NCBI GenBank assembly: GCA_018432935.1
Contig: JAHDSF010000043.1
Span: forward strand, 32,389 to 96,388
Direction: 5' to 3'
Length of the DNA: 64,000 bases
From: Rhodospirillales bacterium
GTDB lineage: Bacteria > Pseudomonadota > Alphaproteobacteria > Rhodospirillales > Shumkoniaceae
This document shows positions 51,790 through 60,239 of the stretch, piece after piece. Each line of letters opens with the position of its first letter. Position 1 is the stretch's first letter. A program made the translations under genes and the position numbers. Under the pieces are notes generated by a model. The model had not been told where the DNA came from, ran no database searches, and saw only the letters and a program-made list of their open reading frames with translations.

Positions 51790-51875
51790 GGCGTTCTCCT
51801 CTCTCGTAACGGGGAAGAGAGGCTTTACTGCGAAAGCCGGGACACCTCCAGCGAATTATCCCCTCCATGCCGCCC

Positions 51876-51956
51876 AGAAAAGGGGTCAGAGTCATTTTCA
51901 CAGAAAAGGGGTCAGAGTCATTTTTCGTGCGGAAAATGGCTCTGACCCCTTTTCTC
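51876..51956. repeat. Family-E repeat: direct copy plus inverted repeat, terminator-like
   Basis: AGAAAAGGGGTCAGAGTCATT occurs at 51876 and again at 51902, followed by an inverted copy ending ATGGCTCTGACCCCTTTTCT (51956). The last two form a long hairpin with a few mismatches. It matches the perfect palindrome at 38813-38864. It lies downstream of the iolD-iolE-isomerase genes and upstream of ridA, separating the two units. Confidence 0.8.
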
Positions 51957-51959
51957 CCC

Positions 51960-52895
51960 TCAGCCCCGCGTCATCACCGTTTCGAGCAGCGCGACCGACT
52001 TCCGGACGCCTTCCTCGGGCGACATCAGCACGTCCTCGTGCTCGATGCTCAGAACGTCGTCGTAGCCGGCGGCGCGCAGCTCGATCACGAATTCCCGCCA
52101 CCAGGATTCGCCGTGGCCGTAGCCGAGGGTGACATAGTTCCATGCCCGCTCCCGCCAGCGGTCGGAGGTCTTCGTCTCCAGCACCGTGTTCGGCCCGGCG
52201 TTGGGGCCGACGATACGGGTGTCCTTGGCATGGACGTGGTAGATGGCGCCCCGAAGCGCGCGCACCGCGGCCAGCGGATCGCCGCCCATCCACATGATGT
52301 GGCTGGGGTCGAAATTGGCGCCGATCGTCTCGCCCACCTCCTCGCGCAGCCGCAGCAGGGTGGCGGCGTTGTACACCACCTGCCCGCCGTGCAGCTCGAG
52401 GCAGATTTGCCGGATCCCCTTGCCCCTGGCGAAGGCGACCAGGTCCTTCCAGTAGGGAATGACGACGTCGCTCCACTGCCAGTCCAGGGTCCTGGTCACC
52501 TCCGGCGGCCAGGCGGTGGTGATCCAGTTGGGATTGGCGTCGCCGGGACCGCCGGGACAGCCCGACATCATGACGACGCGGGTGACGCCGAGCATGCCGG
52601 CCAGCTCGATGGTCTTGCGCACCACCGCGTCGTGGCGCCTGCCGTAATCGCCCGGGGCGAGCTGATTGCCCGAGCAGTTGAGGGCGCACAGTTCCAGCCC
52701 GGCGTCGCGGATGGCGGCGACAAACTTGTTGCGCGCCTCGGCACCGGAGAGCAGCTCGTCGAGCCTCGCATGCGGCGCCGACGACCAGTTGCCGCACGGG
52801 ATCTCGACCGCCTCGACGCCCAGCCTCGCCGCGGTCGCCAGCATGTCGTCGAACGACAGCCCGCCGAGGCTGTCGGTGACCATGCCGATCTTCAT
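51960..52895 (-). CDS. TIM-barrel sugar phosphate isomerase/epimerase in the inositol locus
   Basis: This 311-residue protein belongs to the AP-endonuclease-2 TIM-barrel family. Marks are MKIGMVTDSLGGLSFDDML, VEAVEIPCGNWSSAPHARLDELL, VRKTIELAGMLGVTRVVMMSGCPGG, ICLELHGGQVVYNAATL (metal Glu), GANFDPSHIMWMGGDPLAAV (metal Asp/His), IYHVHAKDTRI and LSIEHEDVLMSPEEGV. The ATG 52895 overlaps the iolE stop by ATGA. It could be an IolH- or IolI-like inosose isomerase; the exact reaction is unknown. Confidence 0.85.
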   Translation of the reverse strand: MKIGMVTDSLGGLSFDDMLATAARLGVEAVEIPCGNWSSAPHARLDELLSGAEARNKFVAAIRDAGLELCALNCSGNQLAPGDYGRRHDAVVRKTIELAGMLGVTRVVMMSGCPGGPGDANPNWITTAWPPEVTRTLDWQWSDVVIPYWKDLVAFARGKGIRQICLELHGGQVVYNAATLLRLREEVGETIGANFDPSHIMWMGGDPLAAVRALRGAIYHVHAKDTRIVGPNAGPNTVLETKTSDRWRERAWNYVTLGYGHGESWWREFVIELRAAGYDDVLSIEHEDVLMSPEEGVRKSVALLETVMTRG

Positions 52896-53791
52896 GACAC
52901 CCTCTTCAGGCCCGCCTGGTCGACGCACTTTGCGAGGTAGTCGAAGCCCTTGCGGGCGTAGGTCAGCGGATGGGCCTTCTCCGGGTCCTGCTCGGCCTCG
53001 ACGACGATCCAGCCGGCGTAGTGGACGTCGGCCAGCGCGGCCATCACCGGGCGGTAGTCGATGGCCCCGTCGCCCGGCACCGTGAAGACGCCCGCCAGGA
53101 CCGCATCGAGAAAGCTCCAGTCCTCCTTCAGCGCCTGGTCGAGCACCTCGCGGCGGACGTCCTTGGTATGGACGTGGCGAATCCGCTTGCCGTGCTTGCG
53201 GGCGACCCGCACCGGATCGCCGCCGGCATAGGTAAGATGCCCGGTATCGAGCAGCAGACCGACCTCGTCGCCGGTCACCGCCATCAGCTTGTCGATCTCG
53301 GCCTCGGTCTGCACCACGGTCCCCATGTGGTGGTGGTAGGCCAGCGCAAGGCCGCTCTTGGCGAGGTGGCGGGCGATATCGGTCATACGCTCGCCGAACC
53401 GGGGCCATTCGCCGTCGGCCAGCACCGGCCGCTGCGACAGCGGCTTGCCGCGGTCGCCATGGATGCAGCGGCTGACCTCGGCGAAAACCATGGCCTTGCA
53501 GCCCATCGCGGCGAGCAGGGCGCGGTGGTCCTCGACCGCCTTCTTCTCCTCCTCGACGCTCCGCTCGAGCAGCCTTCCACTATACCACCCTGACGCGATC
53601 TGGAGGCCCGACGGAGCGAGGACCGGCTTCAGAAGTTCGGCCTTGCGCGGGAACTTGTTGCCCAGCTCGATCCCGGTGTAGCCGGCCTGCCGCGCCTCCG
53701 ACAGGCAGGTCTCGAGCGGGATGTGGGCACCCAGCTCCGGCAGGTCGTCGTTGGTCCACGTCAGCGGATTGATGCCGATGCGAACGGTCAT
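52892..53791 (-). CDS. iolE: myo-Inosose-2 dehydratase
   Basis: This 299-residue TIM-barrel dehydratase removes water from 2-keto-myo-inositol in inositol breakdown. Marks are IGINPLTWTNDDLPELGAHIPLE (residues 4-26, the IolE N-terminus), GYTGIELGNKFPR, MVFAEVSRCIHGDRGKPLSQRP, LAYHHHMGTVVQTEAEIDKLM, VGLLLDTGHLTYAGGDP, RIRHVHTKDVR and GWIVVEAEQDPEKAHPL. It lies 2 nt after iolD and is followed by the TIM-barrel gene. Confidence 0.93.
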   Translation of the reverse strand: MTVRIGINPLTWTNDDLPELGAHIPLETCLSEARQAGYTGIELGNKFPRKAELLKPVLAPSGLQIASGWYSGRLLERSVEEEKKAVEDHRALLAAMGCKAMVFAEVSRCIHGDRGKPLSQRPVLADGEWPRFGERMTDIARHLAKSGLALAYHHHMGTVVQTEAEIDKLMAVTGDEVGLLLDTGHLTYAGGDPVRVARKHGKRIRHVHTKDVRREVLDQALKEDWSFLDAVLAGVFTVPGDGAIDYRPVMAALADVHYAGWIVVEAEQDPEKAHPLTYARKGFDYLAKCVDQAGLKRVS

Positions 53792-53793
53792 GG

Positions 53794-55644
53794 TTACTGC
53801 CCCCTCCTCTGGGCTTTTCTGGCTTCCACGTACCTGGCGTGGGCGGCGCCGACCTTCTCGCGGTCGGACACTTCGGGAATGGCGACGTCCCACCACGCGC
53901 CGCCCTCGGCGGTGGTGGCGACGGGATCGGTCTCGATGGCGATCACGTACGTGCGGTCGGCTGCCTTGGCGCGCGCCAGCGCGGCTTCCAGCTCGGTGAT
54001 GCCGCGAACGCTCTCCGAGATCGCGCCCAGGCTGGCGGCATGGGCGGCGAAGTCGACCTCCGGCAGCTCGCCATCGATCCGGACTGCCGAGAACAGGGTG
54101 TTGAAGCTTTCGCCGCCGCAGCTTTGTTGCAGGCGGTCGATGCAGCCGAAGCCGCGGTTGTCGAGGACGACCACGATCAGCTTCCTGCCCATCAGCACCG
54201 AGGTGGTAATCTCGGAATTCATCATCAGGTAGCTGCCGTCGCCGACCAGCACGAACACCTCCCGCGAGGGATCGGCGATCTTGACCCCCAGGCCGCCCGC
54301 GATCTCGTAGCCCATGCACGAGTAGCCGTACTCGAGGTGATAGGCGCCCGGTCGGCCGGCCCGCCACAGCTTGTGCAACTCTCCCGGCAGGCCGCCCGCC
54401 GCGCACACCATGACGTCGCGCGGCCCCGCGGCGCGGTTGGCGGCGCCCAGCACATGGGCATCCGAGGGCAGCGGCGCATTGGTGGCGCGGGTCGCCCGCG
54501 CCACCGCCTCGTTCCAGGTGGTGGCCAGCGTACGCGCCTTCTCGGTCCAGGCGTGGGGTGCCTGCCATTCGCCCAGCCTGGTCTCCAGGGCGCCAAGGCC
54601 GCGTTGTGCGTCGGCGACCAGCGGCAGTGCACCGTGCTTGACGGCATCGAACGGCTGCACGTTGAGCTGGATCATCCGCCAGGCCGAATTGGCGAACAGC
54701 GAGCGCGAAGCGGTCGTGAAGTCGGACAGCCGAGTGCCGACCGCCAGCACGAGGTCGCTTTCGGCTGCCAGGGCATTGGCAGCGCTCGCGCCGGTCACGC
54801 CGATGGCGCCGACCTGGCAGGGATGGTCCCAAGGCAGCGCCCCCTTGCCGGCCTGGGTCTCGGCCACCGGCAGGCCGTGGCGGGAAGCGAAGTCCGCCAA
54901 CGCCTGGCAGGCGAGCGAGTAGTGCACGCCGCCGCCGGCGATCACCATTGGTTTCCTGGCACCCTTCAGCGCCTCGGCGGCGGCCGCCAGCTCGTCCTCG
55001 TCGGGAGCGATACGGCGGATCCGGCGAAGCTGCGGCTTGAAGAAGCTTTCCGGATAGTCGCAAGCCATCGCCTGGACGTCCTGGCAGAGGGCGAGCGTCG
55101 CCGGTCCGCAACTCGCAGGATCGGTCAGCACCTCGAGCGCCGCGGGCAGACTGGCGAGGATCTGCTCGGGCCGGGTGATGCGGTCCCAGTAGCGCGACAC
55201 CGGGCGGAAGCAGTCGTTGACCGACATCGTCGCGTCGCCGAAGTCCTCGAGCTGCTGCAGCACCGGGTCGGGCCGTCGCGAGGCGAACACGTCGCCAGGC
55301 AGCAGCAGGACCGGCAGCCGGTTGACGTGGGCGACCGCGGCGGCGGTCACCATGTTGGTGGCGCCCGGCCCGATCGAGGTCGTGCAGGCCATCATGCGCC
55401 GCCGGTTCATCGCCTTGGCATAGGCGACCGCGGTGTGCACCATCGCCTGCTCATTGTGGGAGCGGTAGGTCGGCAGCTCTTCCCGCGCCCCATAGAGCGC
55501 CTCGCCGAGCCCGGCCACGTTGCCGTGGCCGAAGATCGCGAACACGCCGGAGAAAAGGGGCACCTCGGCGCCGTCGACCTCGGTCTTCTGCGCGCAAAGG
55601 TAGCGGACCAGGGCCTGGGCCGCGGTCAGGCGGATCGTTCCCAT
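53794..55644 (-). CDS. iolD: 3D-(3,5/4)-trihydroxycyclohexane-1,2-dione hydrolase
   Basis: This 616-residue thiamine-diphosphate enzyme opens the ring of the diketone made by IolE. Marks are TAAQALVRYLCAQKTEVDGAEVPLFSGVFAIFGHGNVAGLGEAL (TAAQALVRYLCAQ near residue 6; FAIFGHGNVAGLG near 37), RSHNEQAMVHTAVAYAKA with the ThDP-activating Glu, TTSIGPGATNMVTAAA and the ThDP-binding GDGSYLMMNSEI near 480. The start ATG 55644 has a better spacing from GGAGGAG than ATG 55653. Length is right for IolD. The upstream gene is an inositol monophosphatase. Confidence 0.93.
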   Translation of the reverse strand: MGTIRLTAAQALVRYLCAQKTEVDGAEVPLFSGVFAIFGHGNVAGLGEALYGAREELPTYRSHNEQAMVHTAVAYAKAMNRRRMMACTTSIGPGATNMVTAAAVAHVNRLPVLLLPGDVFASRRPDPVLQQLEDFGDATMSVNDCFRPVSRYWDRITRPEQILASLPAALEVLTDPASCGPATLALCQDVQAMACDYPESFFKPQLRRIRRIAPDEDELAAAAEALKGARKPMVIAGGGVHYSLACQALADFASRHGLPVAETQAGKGALPWDHPCQVGAIGVTGASAANALAAESDLVLAVGTRLSDFTTASRSLFANSAWRMIQLNVQPFDAVKHGALPLVADAQRGLGALETRLGEWQAPHAWTEKARTLATTWNEAVARATRATNAPLPSDAHVLGAANRAAGPRDVMVCAAGGLPGELHKLWRAGRPGAYHLEYGYSCMGYEIAGGLGVKIADPSREVFVLVGDGSYLMMNSEITTSVLMGRKLIVVVLDNRGFGCIDRLQQSCGGESFNTLFSAVRIDGELPEVDFAAHAASLGAISESVRGITELEAALARAKAADRTYVIAIETDPVATTAEGGAWWDVAIPEVSDREKVGAAHARYVEARKAQRRGQ

Positions 55645-55758
55645 CCGAAGCATCTCCTCCCGGCTTTGCTCTTCTACGCCCGGAATGGCCCCGGGCAGGT
55701 TCTTGCACGGTCCCGGCAGTGTAACACAGGGTCCGGTCGGGATGCGAGGCGGCGCCGG

Positions 55759-56553
55759 TCAGCTCACCCCGGTGATGCGCTGCATAGCCTCCTGCATGCC
55801 CGGGCCGGCGCAGACCAGCACGTTGCCCTCGAACAGGCCGTTGCCGGCCAGGAAGTCGTTGGTCCAGCCGCCGCTCTCGTGCACCAGCAACACGCCGGCA
55901 AGGCAGTCCCAGGCATTGATGTGGGCTTCGAAGAAGCCGATGTAGCGCCCGGCGGCGACGTAGGCGATCATCAGCGCGCCTGAGCCTCCGCGCTGATACA
56001 TGCCCTGCTCCTCGAGCAGGCGGCGGAATACCTCGACCGTCCTGGCGGGCGGCCGGCGCAACGAATAGCCGACGCCGACCAGACCGTCGCGCAGGCTGGT
56101 GACGCGAGGCGGCGCCAGCCTGACCCCGTTGAGGGTGGCGCCGTGGCCGCGGCGGGCCACGTACATCTCGCCGAAGACCGGCTCGTAGAGGATGCCGATC
56201 TCGACCTCGCGCCCGACCACGAGGGCGATCGAGATGGTCCAGCCGGGCATGCCGCGGACGAAGTTGTCGGTGCCGTCGACCGGATCGACCACCCAGATCC
56301 CCCGCGCCGCCTCGCCGTTGCCGCCGCGCCCCGTCTCCTCGCCGAAGAAGGCGTCCTCGGGAAACGCCTCGGCGAACCGGGCCCGCAACAGCGCCTCGAT
56401 TTCCTTGTCGCCGTTGCTGACGACGTTCTGCACGCCCTTGCTGGTCACCTGCAGCGACGCCGCGTTGCGGAACAGCCGCAACCCCAGCTCGCCGGCCTCC
56501 CGCGCGAAGCGCAAAGCCGCCTCGAGGCGGATGCCCACATCCTCGTCATCCAT
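55759..56553 (-). CDS. Inositol monophosphatase family protein
   Basis: This 264-residue Mg-dependent phosphatase is likely to release myo-inositol from inositol phosphate. The metal-site motifs are GEETGRGG (near residue 68), WVVDPVDGTDNFVRGMPGW (near 90; DPVDGTDNF) and the later NAWDCLAGVLLVHESGGW (near 216; WDCLAG). A ribosome site TTGGAGGAAG precedes ATG 56553. Placement just upstream of iolD suggests it feeds inositol into this pathway, although SuhB- and CysQ-like relatives share the fold. Confidence 0.88.
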   Translation of the reverse strand: MDDEDVGIRLEAALRFAREAGELGLRLFRNAASLQVTSKGVQNVVSNGDKEIEALLRARFAEAFPEDAFFGEETGRGGNGEAARGIWVVDPVDGTDNFVRGMPGWTISIALVVGREVEIGILYEPVFGEMYVARRGHGATLNGVRLAPPRVTSLRDGLVGVGYSLRRPPARTVEVFRRLLEEQGMYQRGGSGALMIAYVAAGRYIGFFEAHINAWDCLAGVLLVHESGGWTNDFLAGNGLFEGNVLVCAGPGMQEAMQRITGVS

Positions 56554-56740
56554 CCGGTAACTTCCTCCAACTGACGCCCGCCCTGGCGTTGGGCAGGATG
56601 TACTCCCTTCGGGCCCGGCATGGCCAGCCTGGTTGCGAAGGGGATTCGGAGCAATTCGGAGCACCTGCCCTTGCGCTTGGGTGCATAGGGATCTAGTTAT
56701 CGGGATTCGCCGCGACGGTCCGGGCGCAGGGGATTCCAAA

Positions 56741-58423
56741 ATGACGGTCACGCATACGCTCGTTGTCCTTGCGGGCAACGTCGTGCTTCTTCTCTGGGGC
56801 CTGCACATGGTGCAGACGGGGTTGACGCGCGCGTTCGGCGCCGATCTGCGACGTGCCCTCGGGGTCGGCCTGAGGAACCGTTGGACCGCGTTCCTTGCCG
56901 GGCTTGGCGTGACCGCCGTCCTCCAGAGCAGCACCGCGACCGGATTGATGGTGACCGGATTCGCCGCCGCGGGCGCGATGTCTCTGACCCCCGCCCTGGC
57001 GACCATGCTTGGGGCCAACGTCGGCACCACGGTCATCGTCCAGCTGCTCGCCTTCGACGCTTCGCTGCTGTCGCCTGCCTTCCTGCTTGCCGGCTTCATC
57101 GCCTTCCGCCGCGGCGCCAAGACGCGCACCCGGGACCTGGGCCGGGTCGGGATGGGCCTGGGCTTCATGCTGCTGGCCCTGCACCTGCTGCTGCAGACGA
57201 TTGCGCCCGCCGAGTCGGCGCCCGAGCTGCGCGAGCTGCTGGCGATCGTGACCGAGGATCCGGTGGTCGCGCTCGGCATTGCCGCGCTGTTCACCTGGGC
57301 GGCACATTCCAGCGTCGCCGTCGTGCTGCTGATCGGCTCGCTGGCGGCCGGCGGCCTGATCGGAGCCGATGCGGCGATCGCCATGGTCGCCGGCGCCAAT
57401 CTGGGCAGCGCCATCAACCCGCTGCTGGAAGGACCGGGCGGCGATGCGGCGGCACGGCGCCTGCCCGTCGGCAACCTGCTCAACCGGGCGGTCGGCTGCG
57501 TCCTGGTGTTGGCCTTCCTCGAGCCGGCAACCCGGCTCGTTGCCATGATCTCTCCGGACCCGGCCCGACTCGCGGCAAACGCTCACGTCGCCTTCAATCT
57601 GGCGCTGGCGGCGCTTTTCATACTGCCGCTGCCGCTGCTGTCCCGCCTGCTGCTGCGGGTGTTCCCCGAACGCGCCGCCGGCGCCACGCCGGGCACTCCC
57701 CGTTATCTAGACAAGGCGGCCTTGCGGGCGCCCACGGTGGCAATCGCCAACGCGGCGCGCGAGGCTTTGCGCATGTCGGACACCGTCGAGACCATGCTGC
57801 GCGGTGCCCTGGAGGTGCTGCAGCGAGACGACCGCAAGCTGCTGCATGAGGTCAGGCGCCTGGACGACGTGCTCGATCGTCTGCACTTCGCGATCAAACG
57901 CTACCTGATGCGGATCCGCCCCGAGGACCTGAACGAGGAGGACTCCCGGCGCGTCGCCGAGGTGCTGACCCTGACCATCAATCTCGAGCATGTCGGCGAC
58001 ATCATCGACAAGAGCCTGATGGAGCTGGCGGCGAAGAAGATCAAACGCAAGCTGAGCTTCTCCGCCGAAGGCGCCTCGGAGTTGGCCACGATCCTCGAGC
58101 GGCTGCTGGAGACGCAGCGGCTGGCGGCCGCGGTGTTCGTGTCGAGCGACGTACGCTCGGCGCGCGCCCTGCTCAAGGAGAAGGAGGTCATCCGCGAGCT
58201 CGAGACGACCGCTACCGAGGCGCATTTCGACCGCCTGCGGGCGGGGCGCACCGAAAGCGTCGAAACCAGCGCCCTCCACCTCGACATCCTGCGGGACCTG
58301 CGGCGGATCAACGCCCATCTTGCGGCAGCCGCCTGCCCGGTGCTCGACCACAACGGAGAGCTGCGCCCCAACCGGCTGCGCGAGCCGGCGAACGACCAGG
58401 CACCGAACCAACAGGCGTCGTGA
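56741..58423 (+). CDS. Na/Pi cotransporter family protein with PhoU-like C-terminus
   Basis: This 560-residue protein has an N-terminal Na/Pi cotransporter core with two inverted halves: LVVLAGNVVLLLWGLHMVQTG, FLAGLGVTAVLQSSTATGLMVTGFAAAG (QSSTATGL near residue 60), MLGANVGTTVIVQLLAFD, and in the second half FTWAAHSSVAVVLLIGSL and GANLGSAINPLLEG. The QSST and GANxGT/S motifs are signatures of the family. Residues about 355-540 form a helical PhoU-like domain (MSDTVETMLRGALEVLQRDD, LEHVGDIIDKSLMELAAKK). It may import phosphate, and it adjoins the phosphate-linked olsBA genes. The start ATG 56741 follows GCAGGGG. Confidence 0.9.
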   Translation: MTVTHTLVVLAGNVVLLLWGLHMVQTGLTRAFGADLRRALGVGLRNRWTAFLAGLGVTAVLQSSTATGLMVTGFAAAGAMSLTPALATMLGANVGTTVIVQLLAFDASLLSPAFLLAGFIAFRRGAKTRTRDLGRVGMGLGFMLLALHLLLQTIAPAESAPELRELLAIVTEDPVVALGIAALFTWAAHSSVAVVLLIGSLAAGGLIGADAAIAMVAGANLGSAINPLLEGPGGDAAARRLPVGNLLNRAVGCVLVLAFLEPATRLVAMISPDPARLAANAHVAFNLALAALFILPLPLLSRLLLRVFPERAAGATPGTPRYLDKAALRAPTVAIANAAREALRMSDTVETMLRGALEVLQRDDRKLLHEVRRLDDVLDRLHFAIKRYLMRIRPEDLNEEDSRRVAEVLTLTINLEHVGDIIDKSLMELAAKKIKRKLSFSAEGASELATILERLLETQRLAAAVFVSSDVRSARALLKEKEVIRELETTATEAHFDRLRAGRTESVETSALHLDILRDLRRINAHLAAAACPVLDHNGELRPNRLREPANDQAPNQQAS

Positions 58424-58426
58424 GCG

Positions 58427-59227
58427 TCAAGCGGCTTCCAGCGCCGTCACCATTCGTCGGTGGGCGTCGGCAACGCCGGTCGCCACTGCCCCCTCGCAGT
58501 GCCGCGCCAGCTCTTTGCGGGTGGCGAAGGAGTCCGCCGCCACCGCGGCATGGAAGGTGACGCGCACCTCGGCCCCCGGCAGCGTGAAGACGCGGCTCAG
58601 ATGCGGTACCAGCGCCGCGTCTCCGAACCAGGCGTAGTGATCCTGGCGATCGCCTGTGAGCGGCCGACCGTCGCGGCCGGCAACGTAGGCCACCGAGACC
58701 GGCTGGACCCAGATCCCGGTCGACGCAGCGTCGTGCTTGGCGACGCTGAACAGCGCGCTCTTGAACGGCAACACCTCGCGGCCGTTGCCGCTGGTCCCTT
58801 CCGGAAACAGGATCAAGTCGTCGTGAGCGATCTGGCGACTCATCCGCTCGCGCTGACGCCCCGCCTGCGAGGCGGTGCGCTCAATGAAGATGGTGCGCCC
58901 GATCCTGGCGAGGAAGCCCAGCAGGGGCCAGTTCGCGACCTCGGCTTTGGCAACGAAGACCCCGTTGATCAGGGTCGCCAGCACCGGGATATCGAGGTAG
59001 GAGACGTGATTGCTCACGAACAGGGTCGGTCGCCGCTCCGCGGGCAGTCCCTCGGCGCGTATGCGCAGCCCCAGCATCCAGCACACCAGCCGGTACCAGA
59101 CGAGGGCAACGGCACGGGCCGCGCGCTTATGGAACGGCAACACGGCGAGGTAGGGGGGCACGAGAAGGATCGTGACGGCGAGGAAGAGAGCCGCGCGCCA
59201 GATCGCGCGGCCATACGAAGCCTGCAC
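58427..59227 (-). CDS. olsA: 1-Acyl-sn-glycerol-3-phosphate / lyso-ornithine lipid acyltransferase
   Basis: This 266-residue PlsC-family membrane enzyme acylates a lysolipid; next to olsB it most likely makes ornithine lipid from lyso-ornithine lipid. The catalytic HX4D motif is in LFVSNHVSYLDIPVLATL (His near residue 74). The substrate motif is LILFPEGTSGNG (near 140). A membrane segment LFLAVTILLVPPYLAVLPF lies near residue 14. The GTG start shares one base with the TAG stop of olsB (TAGTG), so the two are coupled. A role in phosphatidate synthesis is an alternative. Confidence 0.87.
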   Translation of the reverse strand: MQASYGRAIWRAALFLAVTILLVPPYLAVLPFHKRAARAVALVWYRLVCWMLGLRIRAEGLPAERRPTLFVSNHVSYLDIPVLATLINGVFVAKAEVANWPLLGFLARIGRTIFIERTASQAGRQRERMSRQIAHDDLILFPEGTSGNGREVLPFKSALFSVAKHDAASTGIWVQPVSVAYVAGRDGRPLTGDRQDHYAWFGDAALVPHLSRVFTLPGAEVRVTFHAAVAADSFATRKELARHCEGAVATGVADAHRRMVTALEAA

Positions 59228-60069
59228 TAGTTCCTCGCCTCCTCTGCCGGGCGAATGTAGTGGCGATGGTACTTGGCCGTGACCTGGCTCGTCTTGACGA
59301 GGACACACACGTCGGTGGTGTTGAAATCATGGTCGACGACGGCACCGTCGCCGACGAAGCCGCCGAGACGAAGATAGCCCTTGATGAGCGGCGGCAGCGA
59401 GGCCAGCCCCTCCTCGTCGGTGAGCCCCGTGTCCGGGTCGCCTGCCATGTCGACATAATGGGCGCCGAGCGCGCGCGGCCGCAGGACCTCGGGCGCCAAA
59501 TGACGCCGGTAGAGGTAGGCCAGAGGCTTGCCGATGCTCTCTGGCTCGGTGCCGTGGAAGCTGGCGCAGCCGAACATGACCTCGAGATTGTGGCCGCAAA
59601 TGTACTCTGCAATGCCCCGCCACAGGAGCTGCATCACGCCCCGGCTGCGATACTCGGGGTGCACGCACGAGCGTCCCATCTCGACCACCTCGCCCGGGTA
59701 GTCGTAGAGGGCGGAAAGGTCGAACTCCTGCTCGGAGTAGAAGCCGAAGTTGGCGCGAGCCACCGATCGTCGGGTCAGGCGGTAGGTCCCGACCACGAAC
59801 GGCAGCCCGTTCGAGCGCTCGAGGTCGATCGCCAGCAGATGATCGCAGATCGCGTCGTAATCGTCGAAGTCGCGGCAGGCGCGCCGGACTTCGGGGCTCG
59901 CCTTCGCCCCCAGCTCGTCGTAGAAGACCGAGTAGCGCAGGGCCTGCGCCGCGTCGACCTCGGCAGGCGTTCCGGCAACACGGACTTCGAGATGCTTGAA
60001 CCGCAAAGGCTCCACCGATCCCTCCCACGCCCGTCCCAGGCACTGGCGCTTGCGGCCCGGGGTTTTCAT
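59227..60069 (-). CDS. olsB: Ornithine-acyl carrier protein N-acyltransferase (OlsB)
   Basis: This 280-residue GNAT-type acyltransferase resembles OlsB, which joins a 3-hydroxy fatty acid to ornithine to give lyso-ornithine lipid. Marks are EVRVAGTPAEVDAAQALRYSVFYDELGA (residues 28-55), RACRDFDDYDAICDHLLAID, FVVGTYRLTRRSVA, FYSEQEFDLSALYDYPGEVVEMGRSCVHPEYRSRGVMQLLWRG (VEMGRSCVHPEYR) and MFGCASFHGTEPESIG. The gene follows a strong Pho box and is coupled to olsA. The ATG 60069 has a very close ribosome site; GTG 60015, preceded by GGGAGGG, is an alternative start. Confidence 0.9.
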   Translation of the reverse strand: MKTPGRKRQCLGRAWEGSVEPLRFKHLEVRVAGTPAEVDAAQALRYSVFYDELGAKASPEVRRACRDFDDYDAICDHLLAIDLERSNGLPFVVGTYRLTRRSVARANFGFYSEQEFDLSALYDYPGEVVEMGRSCVHPEYRSRGVMQLLWRGIAEYICGHNLEVMFGCASFHGTEPESIGKPLAYLYRRHLAPEVLRPRALGAHYVDMAGDPDTGLTDEEGLASLPPLIKGYLRLGGFVGDGAVVDHDFNTTDVCVLVKTSQVTAKYHRHYIRPAEEARN

Positions 60070-60112
60070 CCCCCTTGGTAGTCCTGGTCCTTTACTAAGC
60101 TATATAATCTGC

Positions 60113-60152
60113 GTTGCGTTTGGGTTAAGTTTTTGTTGCAGATTTATGACAG
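60113..60152 (-). promoter_or_regulatory. Tandem Pho box upstream of olsB
   Basis: On the minus strand CTGTCATAAATCTGCAAC (60152-60135) matches the E. coli Pho box in 15 or more of 18 positions. Two further 7-mers (ACTTAAC, ACGCAAC) continue with the same 11-nt period, giving four half-sites over 40 nt. An AT-rich -10 (TATATA, 60106-60101) follows 6 nt downstream. Promoters of this shape are activated by PhoB under phosphate limitation. Confidence 0.8.
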
Positions 60153-60204
60153 TCTGGACCCGAGCCGGACGGCGGCCTTTGCTGCCTGCGCCGCTTTTCC
60201 CGTT

Positions 60205-60232
60205 TTGACCGCGATCGGGAATCGATTATCTC
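60205..60232 (+). promoter_or_regulatory. Possible promoter of rlmN
   Basis: TTGACC (60205-60210) and TATCTC (60227-60232) are separated by 16 nt. The ATG at 60240 would begin only a few bases after the transcript start, and no Shine-Dalgarno sequence is visible. A nearly leaderless message is therefore possible. Confidence 0.35.
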
Positions 60233-60239
60233 TAGCCTC

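Noticed and set aside
56581..56740. Pho box search upstream of the Na/Pi cotransporter gene
   Set aside because: A direct repeat (ATTCGGAGCA) is present but does not match the Pho box, so phosphate control of this gene is not supported by sequence.
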